From: Bryocella elongata
GTDB taxonomy: Bacteria; Acidobacteriota; Terriglobia; Terriglobales; Acidobacteriaceae
Direction of reading: 5' to 3'
Assembly (NCBI RefSeq): GCF_900108185.1
Contig: NZ_FNVA01000009.1
Span: 124,001 to 188,000 of the forward strand
Length of the DNA: 64,000 bases
Shown: in pieces, positions 45,797 through 55,615 of the stretch
How the letters are laid out: every line of letters begins with the position of its first letter
Position numbering within the stretch: the first letter of the stretch is position 1
Made by a program: the position numbers and the translations under genes
The notes under the pieces: generated by a model
The model's input: the letters and a program-made list of their open reading frames with translations, nothing else
The model's database searches: none
What the model was told of the DNA's origin: nothing

Positions 45797-48700
45797 TCAG
45801 GAGCGCACGTGCAGCGGACCCTTTCCCTCAAAGAATGCATAGACCGCAGGCAGCAACAGAAGCGTGAGCGCCGTTGAGCTGACGAGTCCGCCAATGACAA
45901 CGATGGCCAGGGGGCGTTGAATCTCCGAGCCCGGGCCGTGCGCGAAGAGGAATGGGATGAGCCCAAGTGCGGCTACCGTCGCGGTCATCATGACGGGGCG
46001 GAAGCGAAGTGCAGTTCCTTTCCTGACGGCCTGTTCCTGCGAGAGCCCATCTTCGCGCAGCTTGCGAATGTAGGAGACCAGGACCACACCGTTAAGCACA
46101 GCGATTCCCCAGAGTGCGATGAAGCCGACCGAAGCAGGCACGGAGAGATACTCGCCCGAGACGAAGAGGCCGACGATGCCGCCGATGGAGGCCAGCGGAA
46201 GCACCGTGATGATGAGCGCGGCGAAACGCACCGAGCCAAAGAGCACAAAGAGCAGGAAGAAGATGGCAGCGATGGTGATGGGCACGATGATCATGAGGTG
46301 ATGCATGGCGCGCTGCATGTTGTGGAACTGCCCGCCCCACTCGATGGTGTAGCCGGAGGGGAGTTCCACCTGATGTTCGACCTTGCTCTGGAGTTCCTTG
46401 ACGTAGCCACCCAGATCGCGATCCTGCACGTTGATGCCGACCACGATGCGCCGTTTGCCCATGCTGCGGTTGATGAGCGCAGGGCCTTCGACCACCTTTA
46501 CGGCTGCCAGCTCCTTGAGTGGAACGCGCGGGCCATCGGGTGAACTGACCTCGAGCTCTCGAATATCTTCGACGCTGTCGCGCAGGTTTTCGGGCAAGCG
46601 CACAACTGCGGAGAAGCGTCGCTCGCCTTCGTAGATCTGCGTTGCTGACTTGCCTGCGATTGCAGTCTCGATGACGTCGTTGACGTCCGAAGCGTTGATG
46701 CCATAACGCGCGATCGCGTTGCGGTTGATATCGATGGTGAGGTATTGCTGGCCACCGACGCGATCCACGCGCGTGTCCTGCGTACCTTGTACCGAGGTTG
46801 CGATCTTCGCGATTTCACCGGCTTTCGCTACAAGCAAATCCAGGTCATCGCCGTAGAGCATGACAGCGACATCAGCGCGGACGCCGGAGACCATCTCGTC
46901 CACACGATCGCTGATGGGCTGCGACATGACGAGGTTGATGCCGGGAAGCGCGGCGAGCTTGCTGCGAATCTGTTCTGCCATGCCTTCCTGCGACATGCCG
47001 TGCGGGCGCTCGTCGAAGGGTGTGAGTGAAGCGAGCACATCGGCCTCGTTGGGACCGGCGGGATCTGCAGGAGATTCACCTCGACCGACGCGCGAGACCA
47101 CGCTTTGTACGCCAGGCACCTGCAGCATCAGTCGCTGCATTGATTTCTCCATCTTCAGGGACTCGTCGAGCGAGATGTTGGGCACGCGATCAGCGTTCGG
47201 CGAGAGGGTACCTTCCTGCATCTCCGGTATGAAGGACGTGCCGAGCAGCGGGAAGAGACAAAGCGAGCCGACGAAGAGGCACGCGACGGTGATGACGGCC
47301 GTCTTGCGATGCGCGAGCGTCCAAGCGAGCAGCCAGTCATAGGGACGACGAAGGATGCGGACGAGCCAGGTGTCCTTCTCCGAGCCGCCCTTGAGCAGAT
47401 ACGACGAGAGGACAGGGGACAAGGTTAGTGACAGCACCAGCGAGATGGCCAGCGCGATCGCGATGGTGTAGCCGAGGGGCGCGAACATCTTGCCTTCCAT
47501 GCCCTCGAGCGTCATGAGTGGAAGGAATACAACGATGATGATGGTGACGCCGAAGAGCGTTGGCGTTGCTACCTCCTTCACTGCGGCCAGGACGATATCG
47601 GTCCGGGTTTGACTCCTCCCTGAGTGCTCATGCTTTGCGTGACTCAACTTACCGAAGACGTTCTCGACGACCACGACGGAGCCATCGACCATGAGGCCAA
47701 TGGCAATGGCCAGACCGCCAAGAGACATGAGGTTTGCAGAGAGACCGATGTGGTTCATCACGAGAAAGGTGACGAGAGGCGTGAGCAGCAGGTTCGCGCT
47801 GACGACGAAGCTGGAGCGAAGATCCCCAAGGAAGAGGAAGAGTATGACGATGACGAAGAGGACGCCTTCGCCGAGGACCTCGGTGACGGTGTGGATGGCG
47901 GCGTCGACGAGCTGCGAGCGATCGTAGTAAGGGACGATCTGCAGGCCGCCGGGGATCATGTGTTTGCGGTTGATCTCGTCGACGCGTTCTTTGACGCGGC
48001 TGACGATCTCCTTGGCGTTGCCTCCGCTGCGCATGAGCACAACGCCGCCGACGGCCTCGGTGTAGCCGTTCTTGATCATGGCGCCGTAGCGGACCTCCGT
48101 GCCGATGCGAACGTCTGCGACATCGCGAACGTACACGGGCGTACCGTTATGCTCCTTCAGCACGATGTTGCGAAGATCCTCGACGCCGTTGACGAGGCCG
48201 ACGCTACGGATGAGGTACTGCTCGGCATGTTGGGGGAGAACGCCGCCACCGGCGTTTTCGTTGTTATGGGCGATGGCTTCGCGGACATCGTTGATCGTGA
48301 GGTTGTAGTAGTGGAGCTTCTGCGGATCGACGAGGGTCTCGTACTGCTTAACGAAGCCGCCAGTGGAGTTGATCTCAGCGACACCGGAGATGGAACGAAG
48401 CAGAGGGCGCACGATCCAGTCTTCAACGGTGCGGCGCTCGATGAGTTCCTCGCGAGACAGGACGTGCTTCGACGCGCTCTCGCCCGGGCGCTCGAGGGTA
48501 TACTGGTAGACCTCGCCGAGGGCGTTGGTGATGGGCCCGAGGATGGGGGTGACACCCTCAGGCATGTTGTCGCGCAGCTCGGCGAGGCGCTCGGAGACCA
48601 TCTGCCGCTCGCGATAGAGATCGCTCTCATCGGAGAAGACGAGCGTGATGAGGGAGAGCCCAGGCTTGTTGAGCGAGCGCATGTCGGTCATGCCGGGCAG

Positions 48701-48925
48701 GCCGGTCATCGCGATTTCGATAGGCACAGTGACGAAGCGCTCTACCTCTTCGGGACTCTTGCCGGGCGCCTCCGTGGCGATCTGCACCTGCACATTCGTC
48801 ACATCGGGGAAGGCATCGACGGAGAGATTCTGTGCAGCATTGACGCCGAAGGCCAGCAGGACGATGGAGACGACGACAAGGATAAGGCGATGGCGCAGCG
48901 CGCCCGCGACGATGCGCTCCAGCAT
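45797..48925 (-). CDS. heavy-metal RND efflux pump (CzcA/CusA family)
   Basis: A 1042-residue inner-membrane antiporter that exports divalent (or possibly monovalent) metal ions with proton exchange. The two six-helix halves and two periplasmic loops are visible. N-terminal ALRHRLILVVVSIVLLAFG and VNAAQNLSVDAFPDVTNVQV are typical of the HME group. The fourth-helix motif is AIGLMVDGSVVVVENVFG, with the conserved Asp and Glu but lacking the DFG start of CzcA. So the metal specificity (Co/Zn/Cd/Ni or Cu/Ag) cannot be told. It directly follows the adaptor gene with no gap, in the order outer-membrane factor, adaptor, pump. Confidence 0.93.
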   Translation of the reverse strand: MLERIVAGALRHRLILVVVSIVLLAFGVNAAQNLSVDAFPDVTNVQVQIATEAPGKSPEEVERFVTVPIEIAMTGLPGMTDMRSLNKPGLSLITLVFSDESDLYRERQMVSERLAELRDNMPEGVTPILGPITNALGEVYQYTLERPGESASKHVLSREELIERRTVEDWIVRPLLRSISGVAEINSTGGFVKQYETLVDPQKLHYYNLTINDVREAIAHNNENAGGGVLPQHAEQYLIRSVGLVNGVEDLRNIVLKEHNGTPVYVRDVADVRIGTEVRYGAMIKNGYTEAVGGVVLMRSGGNAKEIVSRVKERVDEINRKHMIPGGLQIVPYYDRSQLVDAAIHTVTEVLGEGVLFVIVILFLFLGDLRSSFVVSANLLLTPLVTFLVMNHIGLSANLMSLGGLAIAIGLMVDGSVVVVENVFGKLSHAKHEHSGRSQTRTDIVLAAVKEVATPTLFGVTIIIVVFLPLMTLEGMEGKMFAPLGYTIAIALAISLVLSLTLSPVLSSYLLKGGSEKDTWLVRILRRPYDWLLAWTLAHRKTAVITVACLFVGSLCLFPLLGTSFIPEMQEGTLSPNADRVPNISLDESLKMEKSMQRLMLQVPGVQSVVSRVGRGESPADPAGPNEADVLASLTPFDERPHGMSQEGMAEQIRSKLAALPGINLVMSQPISDRVDEMVSGVRADVAVMLYGDDLDLLVAKAGEIAKIATSVQGTQDTRVDRVGGQQYLTIDINRNAIARYGINASDVNDVIETAIAGKSATQIYEGERRFSAVVRLPENLRDSVEDIRELEVSSPDGPRVPLKELAAVKVVEGPALINRSMGKRRIVVGINVQDRDLGGYVKELQSKVEHQVELPSGYTIEWGGQFHNMQRAMHHLMIIVPITIAAIFFLLFVLFGSVRFAALIITVLPLASIGGIVGLFVSGEYLSVPASVGFIALWGIAVLNGVVLVSYIRKLREDGLSQEQAVRKGTALRFRPVMMTATVAALGLIPFLFAHGPGSEIQRPLAIVVIGGLVSSTALTLLLLPAVYAFFEGKGPLHVRS

Positions 48926-50119
48926 CTATTCGCCTCCCTTGATCGCGTTCTGCTTCCGCTGATTGTTGAGATGGAAGGCGCCATCGATGATGATGCGCTC
49001 TTCTGGTCTTAGGCCACCAAGGACGACGCGATGATCGTCCTGATCTTCACCAAGCGAGACCTCCCGCATGATGTACCTGTTCTGCCCTTCCGCGACGAAG
49101 ATGTAGTCCTTGTTGGTCTCGCGAACGACCGCAGCATCGGGCACGGTGAGCTTGCGTTCCTTGTGGCCGGTGAAGGTCATATTGGCGAGTTGGTCTGGCT
49201 TAAGACTGCCGCGACTGTTGTTGTAGTCCATGCGAACCTCGACGGTACGTGTGGCCGGATCCACGATGGGGGAGACGTAAGATAACGTCCCGTGGATTTT
49301 CAGATCAGGCAGAGCTGGGATGAGTACATCTACGGCCATTCCCTTGTGCAGCACGCCCGCCTCTTCTTCCGGAACATTGGCTGTAATCCATACGGTGGAG
49401 AGGTTGGCGATCGTGAAGGCCGGGTCCGCGGGCTGCACTACCTGGCCGATGGTGACCTCGCGCTTGAGCAATGTGCCGGTCTTCGGCGCAATCACGGGAT
49501 AGTCGGCGCTGAGTTTGCCGCTGACTTCAAGTTGGTGGATCTGGGTTTCGCTCATGCCGAGACCAAGCAACTGCGTGCGATAGGATGCGGCCTCGGTGGA
49601 TGCCTGGACAAGCTCTGCTCGGCGTCGCTCCACCTCCGCTTTGCCGATCACATCGGCGCTGACGAGCTGACCGGCGCGAGACACGGCTGCTTCCGCGAGG
49701 TTGCACAGTGAGCTTGCCTTGACAAAGGCGAACTGCGTGTCCGAGAGGTCCGTGGTGTGGAGGACTGCAAGCGTGGCGCCGGCTCGGACCTGCTGCCCTT
49801 CAAAGACCAGCAGACGCATGATGCGACCTGTGACCGGTGAGCCAACGCGGGCGATGTTGCGGGCGTCGGTCTCGACGTGAGCCGCGACGTCGAGCATTCC
49901 GTGAACCTCACGGTACTCTGGGGTACCAACGCTGAGGTTTCCTGCGATTTCATTCGTCACGGTGACTTCATTGGGGTCCCAACTTTCGGCAACGGGCTTC
50001 ACCGCGAGCTTCGATTTGCAGCCTGTCGCGATCAGGACCGAGAGGAGAGCGAGCATCGGCAGACTCGCGATGCGAGAGGCAGACGACGGGAATCGTCTGG
50101 ATTGCAACGGGTGTTTCAT
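48926..50119 (-). CDS. periplasmic adaptor (membrane fusion) lipoprotein
   Basis: A 397-residue lipoprotein that joins the RND pump to the outer-membrane factor. The lipobox is LIATGC (Cys34). Residues 50-400 show the MFP fold: VAAHVETDARNIARVGSPVT and YPVIAPKTGTLLKREVTIGQ, the lipoyl-like halves around a helical hairpin (VSADVIGKAEVERRRAELVQ). The beta-barrel segment follows (ANVPEEEAGVLHKGMAVDVL). It resembles CzcB/CusB, but no metal-binding motif is recognised with certainty. Its stop joins the start of the pump gene. Confidence 0.9.
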   Translation of the reverse strand: MKHPLQSRRFPSSASRIASLPMLALLSVLIATGCKSKLAVKPVAESWDPNEVTVTNEIAGNLSVGTPEYREVHGMLDVAAHVETDARNIARVGSPVTGRIMRLLVFEGQQVRAGATLAVLHTTDLSDTQFAFVKASSLCNLAEAAVSRAGQLVSADVIGKAEVERRRAELVQASTEAASYRTQLLGLGMSETQIHQLEVSGKLSADYPVIAPKTGTLLKREVTIGQVVQPADPAFTIANLSTVWITANVPEEEAGVLHKGMAVDVLIPALPDLKIHGTLSYVSPIVDPATRTVEVRMDYNNSRGSLKPDQLANMTFTGHKERKLTVPDAAVVRETNKDYIFVAEGQNRYIMREVSLGEDQDDHRVVLGGLRPEERIIIDGAFHLNNQRKQNAIKGGE

Positions 50120-51414
50120 CAGGGCCTCGCTTTGGGCGGCAGTGCGCCAAGTTCTTCAAGATCGACAAGCGCGGACTGTCTCGCGAACTGCGCATCGACA
50201 AGATCGCCACGCACGCTTTGCAGGACTCGCTGTGCGTCGAGGACCTCGACGATGCCACGCTCGCCGAAGCGATAGGCAGCCTTGGCGGCCTCGACTGCAC
50301 TCTGCGCGGCGTGCAACGATCCAGACTCCAGCGCCGCGACCTGTTGGTCAGCAAGCTGGTACTGCTCCGCGGCACGTTCGAGTGCTCCGAGAAGCTCGAG
50401 GCGGCTCTGATCGAGACCAGCGTCAGCCCGTGTGACTGCAGCCTTCGCCGCTTCGATCTGGCCGCGTCTACGATCGAAGAGCGGGAGGGGCACAGTGACG
50501 CCGGCACGCCAGTAACGCAGGTCAGGTTGGTTCTCGAACTCGGCGAAGACGGTGGGCTGCGGGATGCGGGCGGCGCGCTCGCGTTCGAGCGAAGACTTTG
50601 CGGCGTCGATCTCTGCCTGCGATTGCGCGACTGCCGGATGGGTTCGCAACACATCGGCGCGGAGCTGCCCGGCGGGAGGCAGATCGATGCGTGCCTCAAG
50701 CGCCCCTTCCGGATCGAGCAGAGCATCGGGAGGCGCGGCGATCGCTACACGTAGCGCAGCAATCGCAGTGGCATACTCCAGTTCGGCGCTTCGCACATCA
50801 AAGTGGGCGCGAGCGAGTTCTGCTTCCGCGCGTGTGAGCTCGAGCCTGCCCTTTTCTCCGACGTTGACCTCGACTTCGACGCGACGTCGAAGATCCTCGA
50901 CCAGGACAAGGTTCTCGCGAGCTTGCTGGATCTCTTCACGACGTCGAAGAGCGTCATAGAAGGCGTGACTGACGCGCGCAGTGACGGCCAGGGCCGTTCC
51001 CTGCTCCGCGAACCTTGCACTGGCGGCCAGTTGCTGCGCTCCATGCAGACGTGCTCTCCGTTCGGAGGGGATCTCGATGGGCTGATAGCCAGCGTAGTGC
51101 TGCAGAAGGCCCGGCACGGCGGGCGTCGAGATGGGCCGTGCATACTGATGGCCCTCGTAGATCTCTAGACTTGGATTGCTATACGCGCGTGCCGTCTGGA
51201 TGCCGGCCTCATACTGCTGCACGAGCGCTTGTGACTGCTTGATGCGCGGGCTATTCCGCTCGGCCATGACGATGGCAACGTCCAGCGTCAGGGGCTGCAA
51301 CGTTGGCCGCATGCGGAACTCAGCGGCACGAGGAATGGGAGACTGCGCGATGAGCACCAGGGGAGCGAGCGCAGAGCTCACAAGAAGAGAACACAGTATG
51401 GGAATTCGTCTCAC
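50119..51414 (-). CDS. TolC-like outer-membrane factor of the efflux operon
   Basis: A 431-residue outer-membrane efflux protein (CzcC type) forming the exit channel. The signal peptide (ILCSLLVSSALAPLVLIAQS) leads into two repeats of coiled-coil/beta hairpin pattern: LDVAIVMAERNSPRIKQSQA for the first and LRTHPAVAQSQAEIDAAKSS near the second. It is the first gene of the operon and overlaps the adaptor start by one base. The promoter would be in the 292-base gap shared with the divergent sensor kinase. Confidence 0.88.
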   Translation of the reverse strand: MRRIPILCSLLVSSALAPLVLIAQSPIPRAAEFRMRPTLQPLTLDVAIVMAERNSPRIKQSQALVQQYEAGIQTARAYSNPSLEIYEGHQYARPISTPAVPGLLQHYAGYQPIEIPSERRARLHGAQQLAASARFAEQGTALAVTARVSHAFYDALRRREEIQQARENLVLVEDLRRRVEVEVNVGEKGRLELTRAEAELARAHFDVRSAELEYATAIAALRVAIAAPPDALLDPEGALEARIDLPPAGQLRADVLRTHPAVAQSQAEIDAAKSSLERERAARIPQPTVFAEFENQPDLRYWRAGVTVPLPLFDRRRGQIEAAKAAVTRADAGLDQSRLELLGALERAAEQYQLADQQVAALESGSLHAAQSAVEAAKAAYRFGERGIVEVLDAQRVLQSVRGDLVDAQFARQSALVDLEELGALPPKARP

Positions 51415-51706
51415 GCCTTGGCATAGGCAATCGCAACGCCAAACGCGAATCGTGACGAATCCCGCTTATCCTGGCGATTCTCGTTGTTCGCGGACCATAC
51501 AGGTGTTCCATATGGGACAGTGACTGCTGCAAAACGTGCAGTCGCGGTCACGCAGACCGGCAACTTCGATCGCAAGGACCACAGACGCGTGAATGGAAGG
51601 CTGATTGCTCTTCCTATGCGTGATGTCGCGGAGCCTGCCCAACACGAGTCCAACCAGCTACCTTATGCGAACACTTGCCACGAGACGAACGTGGGAGAAT
51701 GAAGCG
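51415..51706. other. divergent regulatory gap of metal efflux and sensor genes
   Basis: About 290 bases between the efflux operon (minus) and the sensor kinase (plus). It contains GTTCCATATGGGAC (near 51504), an imperfect palindrome that could bind a regulator. Since the regulator is of the sigma-54 class, I looked for a -24/-12 element. Only an off-spaced near match is seen on the minus strand, near 51668-51683. No gene. Confidence 0.5.
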
Positions 51707-52837
51707 ATGGTTGCCGTGCCCGTCAGTCTGCGCTCGCAGCGCGCCAAGGCCACAAGTGTGGTGCTGCTGGTGTTCCTGCTTGCGGGACTCACGTGGCTGA
51801 CGCCGCCACGCGATGAGGTGCTGCACAATATCCTGCATCACCTGAACATCCTCCCCTTCATGCTGGCGGGACTCTTTTTTGGATGGAGGGGTGCAGCACG
51901 CACGCTGCTACTGGCGGCACTGCTGCAGACGCCTTCGATCTATCGCCACTGGCATGTGGACCGGCTGGATGCCGACGATCAGCTCGTGGAGCTGAGCATC
52001 TTTGGCGCAGCGGGCATCATCGCTGGACTACTTGCCGATCGCGAACGCATGCAGCGACTACAGGTCGAGGAGACCAAGGCTGAGCTCGAGCACGTGTACA
52101 CGGAGCTGCGACAGAATATTGAACAGATGAAAAAGACGGAACGACTTACTGCAGCAGGCCAGCTCTCCGCGAGCCTAGCGCATGAGATTCGTAATCCTTT
52201 GGCGAGCATCAGCGGAGCTGCCGGGATCCTTGCGCGCGGGCAGGCTTCCGCTGAGTCACGGGGAGAGTGCCTGGAGATTCTGACCAAGGAGTCGCAGCGA
52301 CTGAATAACCTGCTGACCAACTTCCTCGAGTTCGCGAGGCCTCGGCTGCCGAGGCCTCAGCCTACCGACCCTGCCGACCTGATCTATGCCGTAGCGGCAC
52401 TGGCGCAGCACGTGGCGAGCGCGCGGCATGTCGCTGTGCGGATCGAGGCCGATCCCCGAGCACCTGAGATGCAATGCGATCCCGAGCAGATCAAGCAGCT
52501 TCTGCTGAACCTGTTGCTGAATGCCGTGCAGGCGACGCCGGAGCATGGCTCCGTAGTTGTGCGTTGCATCACGTTACCGAACGCAGTCACCATCGAGGTG
52601 CTGGATGAAGGGATGGGTGTCGCAGTGCAGGACCGCGAGCGTATCTTTGAACCCTTCTTCACAACGAAAGAGACCGGCACGGGGCTGGGGCTGGCTATCG
52701 CGGCAAACATTGCGGAACAGCATGGCGGAAGGCTTCAATGCATCGAAGGCGATGGCGGTGGTGCGGTGTTTCGCCTCGAGCTGCCGCGTCATACTGTCGC
52801 GATGCGGTGCCGTGGAACGGGGCAGGTGCTGGCATGA
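51707..52837 (+). CDS. membrane sensor histidine kinase
   Basis: A 376-residue kinase from the ATG at 51707, preceded by GGGAGAATGAAGC. Three or four N-terminal helices (LVFLLAGLTWLTPP; LNILPFMLAGLFFGWRGAAR; LSIFGAAGIIAGLLADRE) form a compact sensor with little periplasmic sequence. A coiled coil (EETKAELEHVYTELRQNIEQ) leads to the H box SLAHEIRNPLASI, with His159 as phospho-acceptor. N (LLLNAVQ), G1 (DEGMGV), F (PFFTTKETG) and G2 (TGLGLAI) boxes complete an ATPase domain. Its stop overlaps the next start as ATGA. The partner is the NtrC-type regulator. Divergence from the efflux operon suggests metal sensing. Confidence 0.88.
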   Translation: MVAVPVSLRSQRAKATSVVLLVFLLAGLTWLTPPRDEVLHNILHHLNILPFMLAGLFFGWRGAARTLLLAALLQTPSIYRHWHVDRLDADDQLVELSIFGAAGIIAGLLADRERMQRLQVEETKAELEHVYTELRQNIEQMKKTERLTAAGQLSASLAHEIRNPLASISGAAGILARGQASAESRGECLEILTKESQRLNNLLTNFLEFARPRLPRPQPTDPADLIYAVAALAQHVASARHVAVRIEADPRAPEMQCDPEQIKQLLLNLLLNAVQATPEHGSVVVRCITLPNAVTIEVLDEGMGVAVQDRERIFEPFFTTKETGTGLGLAIAANIAEQHGGRLQCIEGDGGGAVFRLELPRHTVAMRCRGTGQVLA

Positions 52838-54221
52838 AGCGCAATCACATCCTGGTAGTCGATGACGACAGCAGCCTGCGGCGCGTGATGAAGATGCAGC
52901 TGGAAGAGGCAGGCTATGCTGTGTCCCTGGCCTCTGATGGCGAAGAGGGATGGAAGCTGCTGCGGTCGCTGGACCCGCATCTGGTCATCACCGATCTGCG
53001 TATGCCGACGACAGGGCTGCAGCTGCTGGAGCGCGTTTCGCACGAGGCCTGCAGACGACGGTGATCGTCGTGACCGCCTTTGGCACCGTCGAGAGCGCGG
53101 TGGAAGCGATGAAGATGGGGGCCTATGACTATGTCACGAAGCCGCTGGACTTCGAAGCACTGCTGCTGGTTGTCCATCGCGCCATGGAGCGACAAAACCT
53201 CATCGAGGAAGTTCGGGAGCTACGCACGGCGCTCGATGAGCGGTATGGGTTTGAGGGCATCGTCGGGCGGTCGAAGAGTCTGTTGCGGGTTCTTGATCAG
53301 GCCGCGCGTGTGGCGCAGCGTGACACCACCGTGTTGATTCAGGGCGAGACAGGCACGGGCAAAGAGCTGATCGCGCGCGCGATCCATCACAGCAGCCGTC
53401 GAAAGACGAAGCCCTTCGTGGCAATCAACTGCGGAGCGATTCCGGCAGAGCTCGTCGAGTCGGAGCTGTTTGGGTATGCACGCGGAGCGTTTACGGGAGC
53501 GGTCGCTCATCGGCAGGGGCGCATTGAAGCCGCGGATGGTGGCACGTTGTTTCTCGACGAGGTGGGCGAGCTACCGCTCGACGCGCAGGTAAAGCTGTTG
53601 CGCTTCCTGCAGGAGGGCGAGATCTCGAAGATTGGTGCGAATGAGCCACTGCATGTCGACGTACGGATCATCGCAGCGACGCACCGAAACCTTACGGCGA
53701 TGGTGGAGGATGGATCGTTTCGCGAGGACTTGTACTACAGGCTGTCCGTGGTGCCTCTGCTGATCCCGCCGCTGCGGGAGCGGCGCGAGGATATTCCGGA
53801 GCTGATCGACACGCTGTTCCGCAGGGCCAAAGAACGTCATGGGATGCCGGAGTTGAAGCTTGCGCCGGCGGTGCTGCAACGGCTTGTGGCGTATCGCTGG
53901 CCAGGCAACGTGCGACAGATGGAGAATGTGCTTGAGAGGCTGGTGGTGCTCTCAAGTTCCGACGTGGTGATCGTCGACGATCTCCCCCTCGAATTGACGC
54001 CTGCGACGCCACAACAGCCGGCGTCACTCTGGGCGGAGCTTCCTGAAGACGGGATCAGCCTGGAGGCTGTGGAGCGCGAGTTGATTTCGCGCGCGCTGGA
54101 GCGGTTTCACGGCAACCAGACGCGGGCTGCGAGCTTCCTGGACATCAGCCGGCGAACGCTCATCTATCGGATGGAGAAGCATGGCCTGCTGCCGTCGGAT
54201 GCGACACCACCAACAGACTGA
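52834..54221 (+). pseudogene. NtrC-type sigma-54 response regulator, frame broken by one base
   Basis: Receiver, AAA+ and Fis-type domains of an NtrC-class regulator, but in two frames. Frame 1 (from ATG 52834) holds residues 1-76: VVDDDSS and the phospho-acceptor D54 in VITDLRMP, then ends at a TGA at 53062. From about 53047 the other frame continues perfectly (GLQTTVIVVTAFGTVESAVE, then Walker A GETGTGKE, GAFTGA, DEVGELPLDAQVKLLRFLQE, Fis helix RTLIYRMEK). One missing G in CACGAGGCCTGCAG (53041-53054) explains it. Frame 1 also lacks one residue after RMP (TTG instead of xxSG). It may be a sequencing error or true loss. Confidence 0.8.
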
Positions 54222-54244
54222 GCCGCTGATGTCAGCGGCTCAGT
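54217..54244. terminator. convergent-gene terminator, perfect 13-bp stem
   Basis: ACTGAGCCGCTGA, loop TG, TCAGCGGCTCAGT. It overlaps the end of the response regulator gene and faces the fucosidase gene end, so it can serve both directions. Confidence 0.7.
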
Positions 54245-54265
54245 CCTTACGATGGTCGGTTCCAC

Positions 54266-55615
54266 TTAGATATTGACGCTGGGCCTGAGGCGATTCTTGC
54301 GGACAAAGTCCGTGTCCTGAGTCGGCTCTCCATCACATTCGATCGCGATGGTCGTGACGGGGGTATCGGGCGCGTCCATCGGGAGACCCGTGAGATGCAG
54401 ACGGAACTCGTCCTGCGTGAATGTCACGGATTGACCGGTCTTGAGGAGCTTCGCGGACTTTGCCTTCACCATGAGACCCGCAATCGAGACATCTTCTCCG
54501 GGCCAGAAGTGTACGTGCATGAAGAGCGTGTTGCCGGTGCGCGTGAAGCTGGCGTAGTTGGAGCGACGCGGCAGACAGATATCGCTGGCGTAGATGGTGT
54601 GGCCGTTGGTGTCCATCCAGCGACCTACCTCGCTGAGCACACGAATGGTTTCGGGAGGGATGCCGCCGTCGGGCTGCGGCCCGATGTTGAGCAGGTAGTT
54701 GCCGCCATCGTGCGCGCAGGTGATGAGGTTGCGGACGATGGTCTTCGACGACTTCCAGTTATCGTCCGCGCGTTGAAAGCCCCAGCTGTCGTTGAGCGTC
54801 ATGCAGCTCTCCCAGGCGCGTCCACCCTTTTCCGCGGTGATGTGCTGCTCCGGTGTGGAGAAGTCTCCCAGCAGGCCATTGCGGTTGTTGACGATGATGT
54901 CGGGCTGCAGCGAGAAGACCATCTTGTTCATCTTCTCGGACTCCCAGCCATCGGCTTTGAGGGGCCAGCTCACGTCGTACCAGAGCACGTCGATCTTGCC
55001 GTAGTTGGTGAGCAGCTCGCGGATGAGGCCGTGCGTGTAGTCGACGAAGCGGCGGCGTGCTGCCTCGTCGGTCGCGCACTTTGCGCCATCCGGATGGTGC
55101 CAGTCCATGAGCGAGTAGTAGAAGCCAACACGCAGGCCTTCGGCGCGTGCCGCGTCGACGTATTCGCGCACGAGATCGCGCTTCGGACCCTGCTTGACGG
55201 CGTTGTAGTTGGTGAGCTTCGTATCGAAGTTACAGAAGCCTTCATGATGCTTGGTGGTCATCACCATGTACTTCATGCCGGCAGCCTTGGCGAGCTTCGC
55301 CCACTGACGCTGCGAGCCGGGCGCAGGGTTGAAGACGGGCGCGAGCTTCTGGTACTCGGGAATGGGGATGGCCTCGTCTTCCATGGCCCACTCATGCCGC
55401 GCGTGCTGACTGTAGAGGCCGAAGTGGATGAACATGCCGAACTTGGCTTCATGCCACCACTTCATGCGACGCAGCTGGTCGGGCGTGGAGGCTGGCGGCG
55501 CATCGGGCTGCGCGCCCGGGGTCTGCGCGAGTGCTGTCCCGGCTACTCCCAACGAGGCCATGGCGGCGCCTCCTCCAAGAAGTACATCACGGCGGCTGAG
55601 CATTTTGGGATCCAT
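54266..55615 (-). CDS. GH29 alpha-L-fucosidase, Tat-exported
   Basis: A 449-residue exported fucosidase. From the ATG at 55615 (preceded by AAAGGAAAG) the sequence starts MDPKMLSRRDVLLGGGAAMA, a twin-arginine (SRRDVLLGG) signal. The N-terminal barrel has KWWHEAKFGMFIHFGLYSQH and the motif KYMVMTTKHHEGFCNFDTKL. The catalytic nucleophile Asp is in IDVLWYDVSWP, followed by FSLQPDIIVNNRNG. The C-terminal beta domain (FMHVHFWPGEDVSIAGLMVK) is typical. It removes fucose from glycans such as fucoidan-like or xyloglucan-type side chains. It stands alone; the next genes are hyp. Confidence 0.9.
   Translation of the reverse strand: MDPKMLSRRDVLLGGGAAMASLGVAGTALAQTPGAQPDAPPASTPDQLRRMKWWHEAKFGMFIHFGLYSQHARHEWAMEDEAIPIPEYQKLAPVFNPAPGSQRQWAKLAKAAGMKYMVMTTKHHEGFCNFDTKLTNYNAVKQGPKRDLVREYVDAARAEGLRVGFYYSLMDWHHPDGAKCATDEAARRRFVDYTHGLIRELLTNYGKIDVLWYDVSWPLKADGWESEKMNKMVFSLQPDIIVNNRNGLLGDFSTPEQHITAEKGGRAWESCMTLNDSWGFQRADDNWKSSKTIVRNLITCAHDGGNYLLNIGPQPDGGIPPETIRVLSEVGRWMDTNGHTIYASDICLPRRSNYASFTRTGNTLFMHVHFWPGEDVSIAGLMVKAKSAKLLKTGQSVTFTQDEFRLHLTGLPMDAPDTPVTTIAIECDGEPTQDTDFVRKNRLRPSVNI

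Noticed and set aside
51666..51683. Sigma-54 promoter for the efflux operon (minus strand TGGCAAG...GCA)
   Set aside because: The distance between the GG and GC elements is 9, not 10, bases, and the flanks are weak.
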